Source of the DNA: Clostridium sp. JN-1 | GTDB taxonomy: Bacteria > Bacillota > Clostridia > Clostridiales > Clostridiaceae | Direction: 5' to 3' | Assembly: GCF_003718715.1 (NCBI RefSeq) | Contig: NZ_CP033465.1 | Coordinates: 868,001-932,000 of the forward strand | Length of the DNA stretch: 64,000 nucleotides | Part shown: piece by piece, positions 16,452 through 25,939 of the stretch | Layout: every line of letters begins with the position of its first letter | Numbering within the stretch: position 1 is the first letter of the stretch | Made by a program: the position numbers and the translations under genes | The notes under the pieces: generated by a model | What the model saw: the letters and a program-made list of their open reading frames with translations, nothing else | The model's database searches: none | What the model was told of the DNA's origin: nothing

Positions 16452-17286
16452 TTATACATTTATGCAAAATGCTTTTATAATAGCTGTATTGATTTCAATA
16501 CTTTGCCCGTGTATAGGTATTTTTTTGGTTTTAAAGCGATATTCCATGATAGGAGATACTCTATCACATGCTTCACTTGCAGGGGCTGCAATAGGACTTT
16601 TAACACAAAAAAATCCTATTTTTGCTGCATTTATATTTACTTCAATATGTGGAGTTTTAATTGAATTTTTAAGGGGCTATTTTAGAAAGTATGCTGAACT
16701 TATACTTGTAATAGTTATGTCATTGGGTGTTGGAATTGCAATTACCATAATGAGTTCTGGAATATTACATACAAATGTTGATTCATTTATATTTGGAAGT
16801 ATACTTACAGTGTCAAGAGAGGATTTGTATACGGTCATTATACTGAGTGTTATATCATATATATTGATATTTTTCTCATATAATCAGCTTGTCTTTATTG
16901 CTTTTGACGAAGAAGCAGCAAAAATATCTGGAGTAAAGGTTAAAATGATCAACTATGTATTTGCAATATTGGTTGCAGCTACGGTTTCTGTTTCAATAAG
17001 GATAGTTGGGGTGCTTGTTTTAAGTTCAATGATTGCCCTGCCAGTTGCAACTGCACTGCAGCTTAAGAAAGGATTTAAAGTTACATTAATATCGTCAATA
17101 ATATTTAGTATTATAGATGTTTTAATAGGTTTATTTTCTTCATATTATATAGGATGTGCACCAGGTGGATTGATTGCATTAGCATCTGTTGCAATGTTAG
17201 CTGTAGTTATGTTTTTAAAAAAAGTATCTAGTCTCAGCTGCTCTTATAGGTTATCTAATAAGAGTATTGCAAAAGAAAACGACTAA
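16444..17286 (+). CDS. znuB: Zinc ABC transporter permease
   Basis: The membrane subunit of the ABC-3 family, about 280 residues, with eight or nine hydrophobic segments. Family segments RYSMIGDTLSHASLAG near residue 38 and LSSMIALPVATALQL near residue 195 are present. The ATG at 16444 follows GGAGGT at 16429; an earlier in-frame ATG at 16426 abuts that site. Together with ZnuA and ZnuC it imports zinc (or manganese). Confidence 0.92.
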   Translation: MFDYTFMQNAFIIAVLISILCPCIGIFLVLKRYSMIGDTLSHASLAGAAIGLLTQKNPIFAAFIFTSICGVLIEFLRGYFRKYAELILVIVMSLGVGIAITIMSSGILHTNVDSFIFGSILTVSREDLYTVIILSVISYILIFFSYNQLVFIAFDEEAAKISGVKVKMINYVFAILVAATVSVSIRIVGVLVLSSMIALPVATALQLKKGFKVTLISSIIFSIIDVLIGLFSSYYIGCAPGGLIALASVAMLAVVMFLKKVSSLSCSYRLSNKSIAKEND

Positions 17287-17343
17287 AATTATTGACAATA
17301 AAGTAAATGTGTGTTACTAATTAATTAAAATAAAAAATATTTT

Positions 17344-17426
17344 GGGGAGTCTGTGTTACAGACTGAGAGTGAGATTGAATCTTAAGACCCTTATGACCTG
17401 ATTTGGGTAATGCCAACGTAGGGAAA
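17344..17426 (+). ncRNA. TPP (thi-box) riboswitch
   Basis: The conserved parts are complete: GGGGAGTCTGTG, CTGAGAGTGAGA, then GACCCTTATGACCTGATTTG and GTAATGCCAACGTAGGGAA. It stands in front of thiC and is followed by a terminator, so thiamine pyrophosphate should switch thiC off. Confidence 0.97.
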
Positions 17427-17471
17427 ACTTTATATAACTTTGAATTTAAAAGGTTTATTAAAAGGTTTGAA

Positions 17472-17502
17472 GAGGAAAGCATTACGTGGCTTTCCTCTTT
17501 TT
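17472..17502 (+). terminator. Terminator of the TPP riboswitch
   Basis: GAGGAAAGC and GCTTTCCTC form a 9-bp stem with an 8-nt loop, followed by TTTTT. It lies between aptamer and thiC start. Confidence 0.9.
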
Positions 17503-17532
17503 GCGTATAAAATTGAAAGGGAGATGTATAAA

Positions 17533-18846
17533 ATGAATTATACTACGCAGATGGATGCAGCTAAAAAAGGCATAGTTACAAGTCAAATGAAGACAGCAGC
17601 TGAAAAGGAAAATATGGATGTACAAAAGTTAATTAAGCTTGTTGCAGAAGGAAAGGTTGTTATTCCAGCTAATAAAAATCATAAGAAATTAAGTGCAGAA
17701 GGTGTAGGAAAGGGGTTAAAAACTAAGATAAATGTAAATTTAGGTATTTCAAAAGACTGCTGCAATATAGATTTAGAACTCAATAAAGTAAAAAAAGCAA
17801 TAGAAATGAAAGCAGAAGCTATAATGGATTTAAGCTGCTTTGGAAAGACAAGGGAATTTAGAAGCAGGCTTATAGAAATGTCTCCAGCTATGATAGGTAC
17901 AGTACCTATGTATGATGCAGTTGGCTTTTATGATAAGGAATTGAAGGATATAACTGCTGAAGAACTTCTAGGAGTTATAGAAACTCATGCAAAAGATGGT
18001 GTTGATTTTATGACTATACATGCAGGTATAAATAGGGAAACTGCACAAGTATTTAAAAGAAACCCAAGACTTATGAATTTTGTATCAAGAGGAGGAAGTT
18101 TACTATATGCATGGATGAATTTAAATAATAGAGAAAATCCTTTCTATGAGTACTTTGATAAGGTGCTTGATATATGTGAAAAATATGATGTTACAATAAG
18201 CTTGGGGGATGCATGCAGACCAGGATGTCTAGATGATTCAACAGATCCAAGTCAAATTAAAGAACTTATGACTTTAGGAGAGCTTACAAAGAGAGCGTGG
18301 AAAAGGAATGTACAAGTTATGATAGAAGGACCTGGACATATGGCTTTAAATGAAATAGAAACAAATATGTTACTTGAGAAAAAACTTTGTCATGATGCAC
18401 CTTTTTACGTTTTAGGACCTATTGTGACTGACATAGCACCTGGCTATGATCATATAACTAGTGCTATAGGAGGAGCAATTGCAGCAACTTATGGAGCAGA
18501 TTTCTTGTGTTATGTAACTCCAGCTGAACATTTAAGATTGCCAGATTTAGATGATATGAAAGAGGGAATTATAGCAGCGAAAATAGCAGCACATGCCGCA
18601 GATATTGCAAAGGGAGTTAATGGTGCAAGAAATTGGGATAATAAAATGGCTAATGCAAGAAGAGAACTTGATTGGAATAAAATGCTTGAACTTGCGATAG
18701 ATCCAGAAAAAGCTAAAAGATACAGGGAGAGTTCAAGACCAGAAGATGAAAAAACTTGTACAATGTGTGGAAAAATGTGTGCAGTAAGGAATATGAACAA
18801 AGTCATGGAAGGCAAAAATATAAATATCCTAAGGGATGATGATTAG
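17533..18846 (+). CDS. thiC: Phosphomethylpyrimidine synthase
   Basis: A radical SAM enzyme that converts aminoimidazole ribotide to hydroxymethylpyrimidine phosphate in thiamine synthesis. The 437 residues are the normal bacterial length. The catalytic core reads [14 protein letters not shown] and [10 protein letters not shown]. The iron-sulfur cysteines are in the C-terminal CTMCGKMC, a C-x2-C-x3-C spacing rather than the C-x2-C-x4-C of E. coli. The ATG at 17533 follows GGGAGATG; the upstream in-frame stretch runs through the riboswitch terminator and is not translated. It is controlled by the TPP riboswitch. Confidence 0.96.
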   Translation: MNYTTQMDAAKKGIVTSQMKTAAEKENMDVQKLIKLVAEGKVVIPANKNHKKLSAEGVGKGLKTKINVNLGISKDCCNIDLELNKVKKAIEMKAEAIMDLSCFGKTREFRSRLIEMSPAMIGTVPMYDAVGFYDKELKDITAEELLGVIETHAKDGVDFMTIHAGINRETAQVFKRNPRLMNFVSRGGSLLYAWMNLNNRENPFYEYFDKVLDICEKYDVTISLGDACRPGCLDDSTDPSQIKELMTLGELTKRAWKRNVQVMIEGPGHMALNEIETNMLLEKKLCHDAPFYVLGPIVTDIAPGYDHITSAIGGAIAATYGADFLCYVTPAEHLRLPDLDDMKEGIIAAKIAAHAADIAKGVNGARNWDNKMANARRELDWNKMLELAIDPEKAKRYRESSRPEDEKTCTMCGKMCAVRNMNKVMEGKNINILRDDD

Positions 18847-18869
18847 AAAGTATGTGAAAATATGAGTTG

Positions 18870-18906
18870 AATTCCCATAATGATTAAAGTCATTATGGGA
18901 ATTTTT
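18870..18906 (+). terminator. Terminator after thiC
   Basis: AATTCCCATAATGA (18870-18883) pairs perfectly with 18890-18903 around a 6-nt loop, then TTTTT. Confidence 0.9.
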
Positions 18907-18916
18907 ATATACATCT

Positions 18917-18942
18917 TAAAATAATTTATTTATAGACGATAT
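18917..18942 (+). promoter_or_regulatory. Possible sigma-D (sigma-28) promoter for the first chemoreceptor
   Basis: TAAA, 14 nt, then GACGATAT resembles the flagellar sigma-D consensus TAAA-N15-GCCGATAT with one base less spacing. Chemoreceptor genes are typical members of this regulon. The match is suggestive only. Confidence 0.4.
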
Positions 18943-19014
18943 TAAAATAGTATAATAAATTGTATTATCTTAGTTTTCATTGTAATATTAGGTATGCGAT
19001 TATTTATTTTCTAA

Positions 19015-19044
19015 AACGCATATACAACAGTTTAGATATGCGTT
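19015..19044. repeat. Inverted repeat in the chemoreceptor 5' region
   Basis: AACGCATAT (19015-19023) and ATATGCGTT (19036-19044) form a perfect 9-bp inverted repeat with a 12-nt loop, 53 bases before the GTG start. It has no T run and is more like an operator or mRNA hairpin than a terminator. Confidence 0.6.
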
Positions 19045-19096
19045 AATTTGCGGTGAAATTTATCGCTTTATAAAATCAATTTTGGGGGGAATAGTT

Positions 19097-21115
19097 GTGG
19101 AAATTAATAAGTTTAAAAGTTCTGTGAAATCTAAAATTTTATTGATACCAATAATTATAATTTTTATTATAATAGCTACTATAGCATGTGTATCTATAAG
19201 TATAGCTAAAAACAAAATATTGTTACAGATGAAATCAGATGGTATGACAATAGCAAATCATATTGGAGGTGAAATGGGAAGAAATAATATTTCTATGGAT
19301 GAATTAAATGAATCAATAGATACTAGAATAAGAACACTTGGAGGTTTTATAGCAATTAATCAAGATAAAATCGATAATGATTATTTGACTACTCTTGCAA
19401 ATAAATTTGAAGTTGATGAAATAAATGTTACTGATCCGTCTGGAAAGATTATTTATTCAAATTTGCCAACAAGTATAGGTACTGTATTTGATAGTAAAAC
19501 GGATCCTTATAAAGTTTTAAAGGGAGATAAAGATATTTCTATAGAAGATATTAGAAAAAGTCGTGAAACTAATGATTATTTTAAATATGGATCTATTAAA
19601 AAAAGTGATGGAGGAGTTGCCCAAATAGGAATCTTAGCAAACAAAGTTAAAGTTTTAACTTCAAATTTGGAAGCACAAAACTTAATGGAAAGTTTGGCTA
19701 AAGATAATGGTATAGTATATGCACTATTTGTGGACAAGAATTTAAAAGTAACAGCTGATAGTGATAAAAATAAAATTGGTACTACTTTAGATGATGTTGG
19801 AAGTAGAACTGCTGCTGTTAATGGAAAAGTTTATTCTTCTGAGTATAAGTACGAAAATAAAGTTCAAGTATATGATATATTAGTTCCTGTTGTTAAAAAT
19901 GGTAAAACTATAGGGGCAATTGATTTGGGAATGTCTATGGAAAATGTAAATAAAACTGTATTTATAATTACTGGTTCCATAATTGTTTTGGCACTTATAG
20001 CTTTCGCTGTAGCTGCGATTATACTTATTAAAATTTCAAAAAAAATAACCGCTCCTTTAAATGAATTAGTTGCAGTAGCTAAGAAAATAGAAGATGGGGA
20101 TCTAAATAATGATATAACTATAAATAATACAGATGAAATTGGTATCTTGGCACGCAGTTTTAGAAATATGAGTGATGGATTAAAAAATACCGTAAATTCT
20201 ATAATAGAAAATTCCAGTAAAGTTCAATCAATGTCAAATGATTTGAATACAAATGCAGAGCATATTACAAGTGCTGCAAATGAGGTTTCTGGTGCCATAC
20301 AAGAGGTTGCAAAGGGAACTACAAAACAATCAGAAGATTTGATTTCTATATCAAATAGTATGGACAAACTCGGAGAAGAAATTCAAAATATATTTGATAA
20401 ACTTTCATATGTTGAGAAAACTTCTAAAACATCAGAAAATAAGGCTGACACCGGAAAAAAGGAAATAAACTTACTTTTGAAATCAATAACTGATGTTAAA
20501 AGTTCATTTGAAGAGGTTGTAAAGAGAATAAATAGCTTGAATATAAGTGTTTCTAAGGTTGGAAGTATTACAGAAGTAATAAATGGTATATCAGAACAAA
20601 CTAATCTTTTAGCATTAAATGCTGCAATAGAAGCATCAAGAGCAGGTGAAGCAGGAAGAGGTTTTTCAGTTGTAGCTGAAGAGGTTAGAACCCTAGCAGA
20701 ACAATCTCATGAATCAACTGCACAAATACAGAAGCTTATTCAATCTATAAGTGCTGAAACTAAAGATGTAATTTCTACTTCAGGTAAAGTTAACGATGTA
20801 GTTAAAAGTCAATCTGCAATAGTAGATAGAGCCATGAATTCATTTGAAGAAATGTCATCATCTATAGCTAAGATAGGTCCTTTAATTGATGATGCATATA
20901 AATCAATAAAGACAACTAATGAATCAAAGAATATTATTGTAGGTAAGATTGAATCTGTAACTGCAGTTTCAGAGGAAACATCGGCATCTTCAGAGGAGAT
21001 AGCTGCATCTTCTGAAGAAATGTTTGCATCATCTGAAAATGCTACAAAATTCTCAGATGATTTAAAGAAAGTTGTAAGTGAACTAAACGAAAAAATATCT
21101 AGATTTAAAATTTAA
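19097..21115 (+). CDS. Methyl-accepting chemotaxis protein
   Basis: A transmembrane chemoreceptor of 672 residues. One membrane helix near residues 14-35, an extracellular Cache-like sensor domain to about 285, a second membrane helix, a HAMP domain, then the long cytoplasmic signalling coil with the hairpin tip [23 protein letters not shown] (positions 20596-20664). The glutamate-rich ends ([18 protein letters not shown]) are likely methylation sites. The GTG at 19097 is chosen because GGGGGGA lies 7 bases before it. It is about 65-70% identical by eye to the next gene, a tandem duplication. The ligand is unknown. Confidence 0.95.
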   Translation: MEINKFKSSVKSKILLIPIIIIFIIIATIACVSISIAKNKILLQMKSDGMTIANHIGGEMGRNNISMDELNESIDTRIRTLGGFIAINQDKIDNDYLTTLANKFEVDEINVTDPSGKIIYSNLPTSIGTVFDSKTDPYKVLKGDKDISIEDIRKSRETNDYFKYGSIKKSDGGVAQIGILANKVKVLTSNLEAQNLMESLAKDNGIVYALFVDKNLKVTADSDKNKIGTTLDDVGSRTAAVNGKVYSSEYKYENKVQVYDILVPVVKNGKTIGAIDLGMSMENVNKTVFIITGSIIVLALIAFAVAAIILIKISKKITAPLNELVAVAKKIEDGDLNNDITINNTDEIGILARSFRNMSDGLKNTVNSIIENSSKVQSMSNDLNTNAEHITSAANEVSGAIQEVAKGTTKQSEDLISISNSMDKLGEEIQNIFDKLSYVEKTSKTSENKADTGKKEINLLLKSITDVKSSFEEVVKRINSLNISVSKVGSITEVINGISEQTNLLALNAAIEASRAGEAGRGFSVVAEEVRTLAEQSHESTAQIQKLIQSISAETKDVISTSGKVNDVVKSQSAIVDRAMNSFEEMSSSIAKIGPLIDDAYKSIKTTNESKNIIVGKIESVTAVSEETSASSEEIAASSEEMFASSENATKFSDDLKKVVSELNEKISRFKI

Positions 21116-21232
21116 TAATTTGTTAAGTAACAGCAATGTAAAATATTGAGCAGAACTTTCAAAGTAAAAACTTAACTCATACTACGAAATATATTTGCAA
21201 ACTTCAGTATGTTAAAAGGTTTTAACAGCTTT

Positions 21233-21277
21233 AAGCTTTTAATAATGGTTTTAGACTATTATTAAAAGCTTTTTTTG
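21233..21277 (+). terminator. Terminator after the first chemoreceptor
   Basis: AAGCTTTTAATAAT (21233-21246) pairs with 21258-21271, followed by seven T. The second chemoreceptor therefore has its own promoter. Confidence 0.88.
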
Positions 21278-21428
21278 TAATATAATTTAATTAAACTAAA
21301 GTTTGTATTAACTTGATATTTAATGTAATATTTAATCATGATATGTATTTAAAAATATATCATAAATTTGTTAGAAAAGCATTAGTAAAATTTATTGTTT
21401 TATAAGATTAGTTAAAGGAGGATATGTT

Positions 21429-23447
21429 ATGAAAAATGTCGGTAAATTTAAAAATTCTATAAAGTTTAAAGTCCTTACAATTCCTATAAGCATAATCTTT
21501 GTAGTTATAGCAGCTATAGCATGTGTATCTATAGGAATAGCAAAAAATAAAATAGTATTGCAAATGAAAACTGATGGAATGAGCATAGCAAATCAAATTG
21601 CTAGTCAATTAGAAAGAAATAATAGTTCTATAGATGAATTAAACAGTTCCATTGATACTAGAATAAGGACATTAGGCAGCTTCTTGGTAGAAAATTCAGA
21701 TAAAATTAATAATGATTATTTGACATCTATTGCAAAGCAGTTTGAAGTAGATGAAATAAACTTAACTGATACATCTGGGAAAATAATTTATTCTAATTTA
21801 CCATCAAGTATAAACTTTGTATTTGACAACAAAATGGATGCTTATAAGGTTTTGAATGGGGATAAAAATATTTCTATAGAAGGTATTAGGAAGAGCAGCA
21901 AATCTAATAATTATTATAAATATGGAGCTATTAGAAAAGCTGATGGAGGAATTATTCAAATAGGTATTCTGGCAAATAAAGTTCAAAAGTTAACTTCAAA
22001 TCTTGAAGCACAAAATTTGTTAGAAAGTCTAGGTAAAGATAAAAGTATAGTATATGCCTTAGTTATAGATAAGAATTTAAAGGTTACAGCTCACAGTGAT
22101 AAGAGCAAGGTAGGTGCGACCGTAAATAATATTGGAGGTAAAACTGCTGCTGTAGATGGTAAAACATATTCAAGTGAATACAAGTATAATAACAAGCCTG
22201 TTTACGATATATTAGTTCCCATAACTAAAAATGGTACAAACATAGGAAAAATAGAGTTGGGAATGTCTATGAAAAATGTAGATAAAACTGTATTTACAAT
22301 TACTTGTCTTATAGTTATTTTGGCGCTTATAGCTTTTGCTATAGCTGCGATTATACTTATTAAAGTTTCAAAGAGCATAACATCTCCTTTAAATGAAGTA
22401 GTTGAAGCGGCTAAAAAAATAGAAAACGGCGACTTGAATAATAACATAACTGTAAATAGTAACGATGAGATTGGCATTTTAGCACATAGTTTTAGAAGTA
22501 TGAGTGACGGCTTAAAAAATACTATAGAATCTATAAGAGAAAGTTCTACGAGTGTCAAATCAATGTCTGATGATTTAAACACAAATACAGAACATATGAG
22601 TGGTTCTGCTAATGAAGTTGCAACTGCTATACAGGAAGTAGCAAAAGGAACTATGCAGCAGTCTAACGATTTAGTGTTTATATCAAACAGTATGGAAAAA
22701 TTTACAGAAGAGTTTCAAAATGTATTTGATAAACTCTCAAATGTTAAAAAGAGTTCCAATATAACAAAAGAGAAAGCTGATAATGGAAGTGAGCAGGTGA
22801 ATTTACTTTTACAATCAATAAATGATGTAAAAGTTTCATTTGAGAAGGTTGTAGAAAGAATTAATAGTTTAGATGATAGTGTTTCAAAGGTTGGAAGTAT
22901 AACTGAAGTAATAAATGGTATATCAGAACAGACAAATCTTCTGGCATTAAATGCAGCAATTGAAGCAGCGAGGGCAGGTGAAGCAGGGAAAGGTTTTTCT
23001 GTTGTAGCTGAAGAGGTTAGAACTCTAGCAGAACAATCTAAGGAATCAACCAATCAGATACAATCACTTGTTAAATCAATAAGCATTGAAACTCAAGAAG
23101 TAACCTCTACTTCTAATAAAGTTAAAGATTTAGTTAAAGGTCAAACTACTATAGTGGATAATGCTATAGATTCGTTCAAACAGATGTCATCTTCCATACA
23201 GGAAATAGGTCCATTAGTTGAAGATGCATATAAGTCTATAAAATCAACGAATGATTCCAAGAACACTATTGCTAGCAAGGTTGAATCGATAACTGCTGTA
23301 TCACAGGAAACATCTGCATCGTCGGGGGAAATAGCAGCATCATCAGAAGAAATGCTTGCATCATCTGAAAGCGTTGCAAAATTTTCTGAACAACTAAACG
23401 AAGTGATAAATAAGCTCAGTGAAAAAGTATCCAAGTTTAAACTATAA
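21429..23447 (+). CDS. Methyl-accepting chemotaxis protein (tandem paralogue)
   Basis: Same layout as the preceding receptor: N-terminal membrane helix, Cache-like sensor, second helix, HAMP and signalling coil with [23 protein letters not shown] (positions 22927-22995) at the tip; 672 residues. Identity is highest in the membrane and signalling parts. The sensor half is also clearly homologous, with substitutions scattered through it, so the two may bind related but different ligands. A strong ribosome site (AAAGGAGGA) precedes the ATG. Confidence 0.95.
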   Translation: MKNVGKFKNSIKFKVLTIPISIIFVVIAAIACVSIGIAKNKIVLQMKTDGMSIANQIASQLERNNSSIDELNSSIDTRIRTLGSFLVENSDKINNDYLTSIAKQFEVDEINLTDTSGKIIYSNLPSSINFVFDNKMDAYKVLNGDKNISIEGIRKSSKSNNYYKYGAIRKADGGIIQIGILANKVQKLTSNLEAQNLLESLGKDKSIVYALVIDKNLKVTAHSDKSKVGATVNNIGGKTAAVDGKTYSSEYKYNNKPVYDILVPITKNGTNIGKIELGMSMKNVDKTVFTITCLIVILALIAFAIAAIILIKVSKSITSPLNEVVEAAKKIENGDLNNNITVNSNDEIGILAHSFRSMSDGLKNTIESIRESSTSVKSMSDDLNTNTEHMSGSANEVATAIQEVAKGTMQQSNDLVFISNSMEKFTEEFQNVFDKLSNVKKSSNITKEKADNGSEQVNLLLQSINDVKVSFEKVVERINSLDDSVSKVGSITEVINGISEQTNLLALNAAIEAARAGEAGKGFSVVAEEVRTLAEQSKESTNQIQSLVKSISIETQEVTSTSNKVKDLVKGQTTIVDNAIDSFKQMSSSIQEIGPLVEDAYKSIKSTNDSKNTIASKVESITAVSQETSASSGEIAASSEEMLASSESVAKFSEQLNEVINKLSEKVSKFKL

Positions 23448-23454
23448 TAGAAAT

Positions 23455-23483
23455 AGAGTTTCTAGTTTGCGACTAGAAACTCT
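23455..23483. terminator. Hairpin between the second chemoreceptor and gerQ
   Basis: AGAGTTTCTAGT (23455-23466) pairs with 23472-23483 around a 5-nt loop. It separates convergent genes; flanking T runs are weak. Confidence 0.65.
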
Positions 23484-23490
23484 GTAATAT

Positions 23491-23931
23491 TTATGGAAAT
23501 ATATTTACGAATTTTATAGAATAAATATCTCCAAGCGTTAGCTCACCAGTACTTTCTTCTTTTAAAATAACATAACTTATGCCAACAGTTGTAAGTGTAC
23601 CTGTACGATCTTGTAAAGTGTTTGTACCGAGTAAAAATGTAATTCTAACTCTTTTACCTATTTGGGTTTTTAAATATCCCTGTGTATATTCAATTCCCAA
23701 GATAGTAGGTGAACCAGGTGCTTCTACAAAGTTGGATGTTTGAGGCATTTGACTAGGAGTTGGTACCTCCTTATGTTGATTTTCAGTAGTAGAAGGCGCA
23801 GTACTATTAGAAGTACTATCCATTGAATCATCCTTCATTTGGTCGTATGGAAACATATTTGAACTTGGAAAGTTAGGCGGTACAGCTCTATAAAAACAAT
23901 TCGTGCAATATGAATCAAATTCAGGAAACAT
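23491..23931 (-). CDS. gerQ: GerQ-like spore coat protein
   Basis: A 146-residue protein with a Pro/Ser/Thr-rich N-terminal half and a C-terminal domain (about residues 80-146) containing GYLKTQIGKRVRITFLL and LGDIYSIKFVNIF, matching the GerQ domain. In Bacillus, GerQ sits in the spore coat and is required for CwlJ localisation, in a cwlJ-gerQ operon. Here it follows a cwlJ-like gene 38 bases downstream on the same strand, which strongly supports the call. Ribosome site GGAGG before the ATG at 23931. Confidence 0.82.
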   Translation of the reverse strand: MFPEFDSYCTNCFYRAVPPNFPSSNMFPYDQMKDDSMDSTSNSTAPSTTENQHKEVPTPSQMPQTSNFVEAPGSPTILGIEYTQGYLKTQIGKRVRITFLLGTNTLQDRTGTLTTVGISYVILKEESTGELTLGDIYSIKFVNIFP

Positions 23932-23969
23932 CTAATTACCTCCGTTAAATATTAATAGTAAAATAAAAG

Positions 23970-24413
23970 TTAAGTTTTAGCATAGAGTTCAGTAGGGTTG
24001 TAAAAGCAATGGTTTTCAATGGAAACTTGAAAACTACCAGTTCCGTTTGGTGGAAAAGTGTATGGGCATCCAGGAGCAAATGGATTAAAATACCATAGGG
24101 AATAACCTATATTGTATAATCTATGACCAGATAGTGCCCAATCCGCTATATCATAGTGAATTTGCTCAGGTGGGCTGGCCCAGATAGTTTGTGGATTAGC
24201 AACACCACCTAATACTGATCTCATACAGTCAAATTGACCTTTTTGATATATTACTTTTCTAATATCCCCCTGACATACTTTGTGATATTCACCATAAGGT
24301 ACTCTAACCCTGTTCATAATAACAGTTGCAACTGCCTTCATACCATTTTCTCCTTCGCCCCCAGCTTCACACTTAATAATACGTGCAAGCAATTCTCTAT
24401 CTGAGAAAGACAT
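23970..24413 (-). CDS. cwlJ: Spore cortex-lytic hydrolase, CwlJ/SleB family
   Basis: A cell-wall hydrolase that degrades spore cortex peptidoglycan during germination. The 147 residues lack a signal peptide and lack the peptidoglycan-binding domain of SleB, as in CwlJ. Key segments are RIIKCEAGGEGENGM with the catalytic Glu, VIMNRV, and the C-terminal SLWYFNPFAPGCP and HCFYNPTELY. The ATG at 24413 is preferred over an in-frame GTG at 24422 that forms part of the AGGTG ribosome site. It is transcribed ahead of gerQ, as in Bacillus. Confidence 0.88.
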   Translation of the reverse strand: MSFSDRELLARIIKCEAGGEGENGMKAVATVIMNRVRVPYGEYHKVCQGDIRKVIYQKGQFDCMRSVLGGVANPQTIWASPPEQIHYDIADWALSGHRLYNIGYSLWYFNPFAPGCPYTFPPNGTGSFQVSIENHCFYNPTELYAKT

Positions 24414-24646
24414 ATATTTCACCTCATTTAAAATATTTGTTTAACAAGGCAGTTATAATATACTTAAATCATATGAAAAATAAATATATAATTCAAATCC
24501 TCCAATAAAAATTAATTATACAATATTATATTATGATTTAAGCTAAATATGTGTTACAGAAATTAATTGCTAAATTTAAATTTATAAAAAGACAAATTTT
24601 TATGAAAGTGTTATAATAACTTCGTAAAAAGATTAGGAGTGATAAA

Positions 24647-25513
24647 ATGAGTGATATTGCAGGAAATGGCTGTGAAGTTATGGTTCCATATAATGAAAGA
24701 AAGCCTCTTAGTGAAATAGAAAATAGTATAAGTAAGACGTATAAAAAGCATATTTGGTCCAAGTTTGTAAAAGCTATAAAAGATTTTAAGCTAATACAGG
24801 AAGGCGATAAAATTGCTGTAGCTGTATCTGGTGGAAAAGACAGCTTACTTATGGCTAAGTTGTTTCAAAAATTACATAAACATTCACAAGTTAAATTTGA
24901 GCTGGAATTTATATCCATGGATCCTGGATATCATCCTGACATAAGAAAACTTTTAATTGATAATTGTGAATATTTAAAAATACCAATTCATATTTTTGAA
25001 TCTAATATTTTTGAAGTAGTAAATCGCATAGCAAAAGATTATCCATGCTATATGTGTGCGAGGATGCGCAGAGGAAATTTATACTCAAAGGCTCAAGAAC
25101 TTGGATGTAATAAGCTTGCACTTGGGCACCATTTTAATGATGTTATAGAAACTACATTGTTAAATATATTTTATTCTGGAAACTTTAAAACAATGCTGCC
25201 AAAGCTAAAAGCATCTAATTTTAAAGGACTTGAACTTATAAGACCTCTTTATTATATTGAAGAAGATTATATTAAGAAATTTATAAAAAGAAGTGGTATT
25301 TGGCCGCTAAATTGTGCTTGTATGGTAGCTGCTAAGAAGACAGGTAACAAACGATATGAAATTAAAGATTTAATTAAAGGGTTAAAAGGCAATTATAAAG
25401 ATGTTGAAAAATCAATTTTTAAAGCTGCACAAAATGTTAATATGGATTCAATAATAGGCTGGCAAAAGGATGGCAAGAAATATTCTTTCTTAGATTATTA
25501 TGATGAACAATAA
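24647..25513 (+). CDS. TtcA-family tRNA 2-thiolation protein
   Basis: An N-type ATP pyrophosphatase of 288 residues. The PP-loop is AVSGGKDSLLM near residue 64. CxxC in CYMCARMRRG and a further Cys pair in LNCACMVAA provide the three cysteines that hold the [4Fe-4S] cluster in TtcA, which makes 2-thiocytidine at tRNA position 32. Many clostridia carry several such paralogues, some with other targets, so the tRNA site is not certain. The N-terminal 40 residues differ from E. coli TtcA. It is a single gene. Confidence 0.85.
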   Translation: MSDIAGNGCEVMVPYNERKPLSEIENSISKTYKKHIWSKFVKAIKDFKLIQEGDKIAVAVSGGKDSLLMAKLFQKLHKHSQVKFELEFISMDPGYHPDIRKLLIDNCEYLKIPIHIFESNIFEVVNRIAKDYPCYMCARMRRGNLYSKAQELGCNKLALGHHFNDVIETTLLNIFYSGNFKTMLPKLKASNFKGLELIRPLYYIEEDYIKKFIKRSGIWPLNCACMVAAKKTGNKRYEIKDLIKGLKGNYKDVEKSIFKAAQNVNMDSIIGWQKDGKKYSFLDYYDEQ

Positions 25514-25551
25514 GTACATGTTGTACCATTAATTACATGATTAATTTTTCT

Positions 25552-25592
25552 AGTATAGTACAAACTATGATTACAATAAAGTATAGTACAAA
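25552..25592 (+). repeat. Short direct repeat in the SASP promoter region
   Basis: AGTATAGTACAAA occurs at 25552-25564 and again at 25580-25592, 28 bases apart, just upstream of the SASP ribosome site. It may be a regulator-binding or promoter repeat; no consensus for the forespore sigma factor is clear. Confidence 0.45.
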
Positions 25593-25619
25593 ATACAATA
25601 TAAAGAGGAGGAGTTAATT

Positions 25620-25817
25620 ATGCCATCCAATAATAATAGAGTCTTAGTACCAGAAGCAAAAGAAGAGTTAAACCAATTTAAAATGGAATCAGCAAAAGAA
25701 GTTGGAGTTGATTTGAAAAATGGTTATAATGGAGACTTAACTTCAAGACAAAATGGTTCCGTTGGAGGACAGATGGTTAAAAAGATGATTCAAAGCTATG
25801 AACAAGGCTTAAAGTAA
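25620..25817 (+). CDS. Alpha/beta-type small acid-soluble spore protein
   Basis: A 65-residue DNA-binding spore protein that coats the chromosome in dormant spores. It has the two conserved stretches: FKMESAKEVGVDL, which includes the germination-protease cleavage region around the Glu, and GDLTSRQNGSVGGQMVKKM. The ribosome site is the strong AGAGGAGGAG. It is monocistronic with its own terminator. Confidence 0.95.
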   Translation: MPSNNNRVLVPEAKEELNQFKMESAKEVGVDLKNGYNGDLTSRQNGSVGGQMVKKMIQSYEQGLK

Positions 25818-25823
25818 CATATT

Positions 25824-25868
25824 AAAAGGGTGTCTGTATCTTAAAAGGTGCAGGCACCTTTTAATTTT
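25824..25868 (+). terminator. Terminator after SASP
   Basis: AAAAGGGTGTCTGTA pairs with TGCAGGCACCTTTT (with G-U pairs) and is followed by AATTTTAT. Confidence 0.75.
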
Positions 25869-25939
25869 ATGGAACTTAATTTGAAAAGAATCATACTATA
25901 ATTTAAGAGTCTATAATATAAAAGAATGGTGATATTGAT

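Noticed and set aside
17440-17532. Upstream extension of ThiC
   Set aside because: It would translate the riboswitch terminator; the strong ribosome site and family length support 17533.
21290-21330. Sigma-D promoter for the second chemoreceptor
   Set aside because: A TAAAGTTT is present, but the distance to the GATAT-like element is several bases too short.
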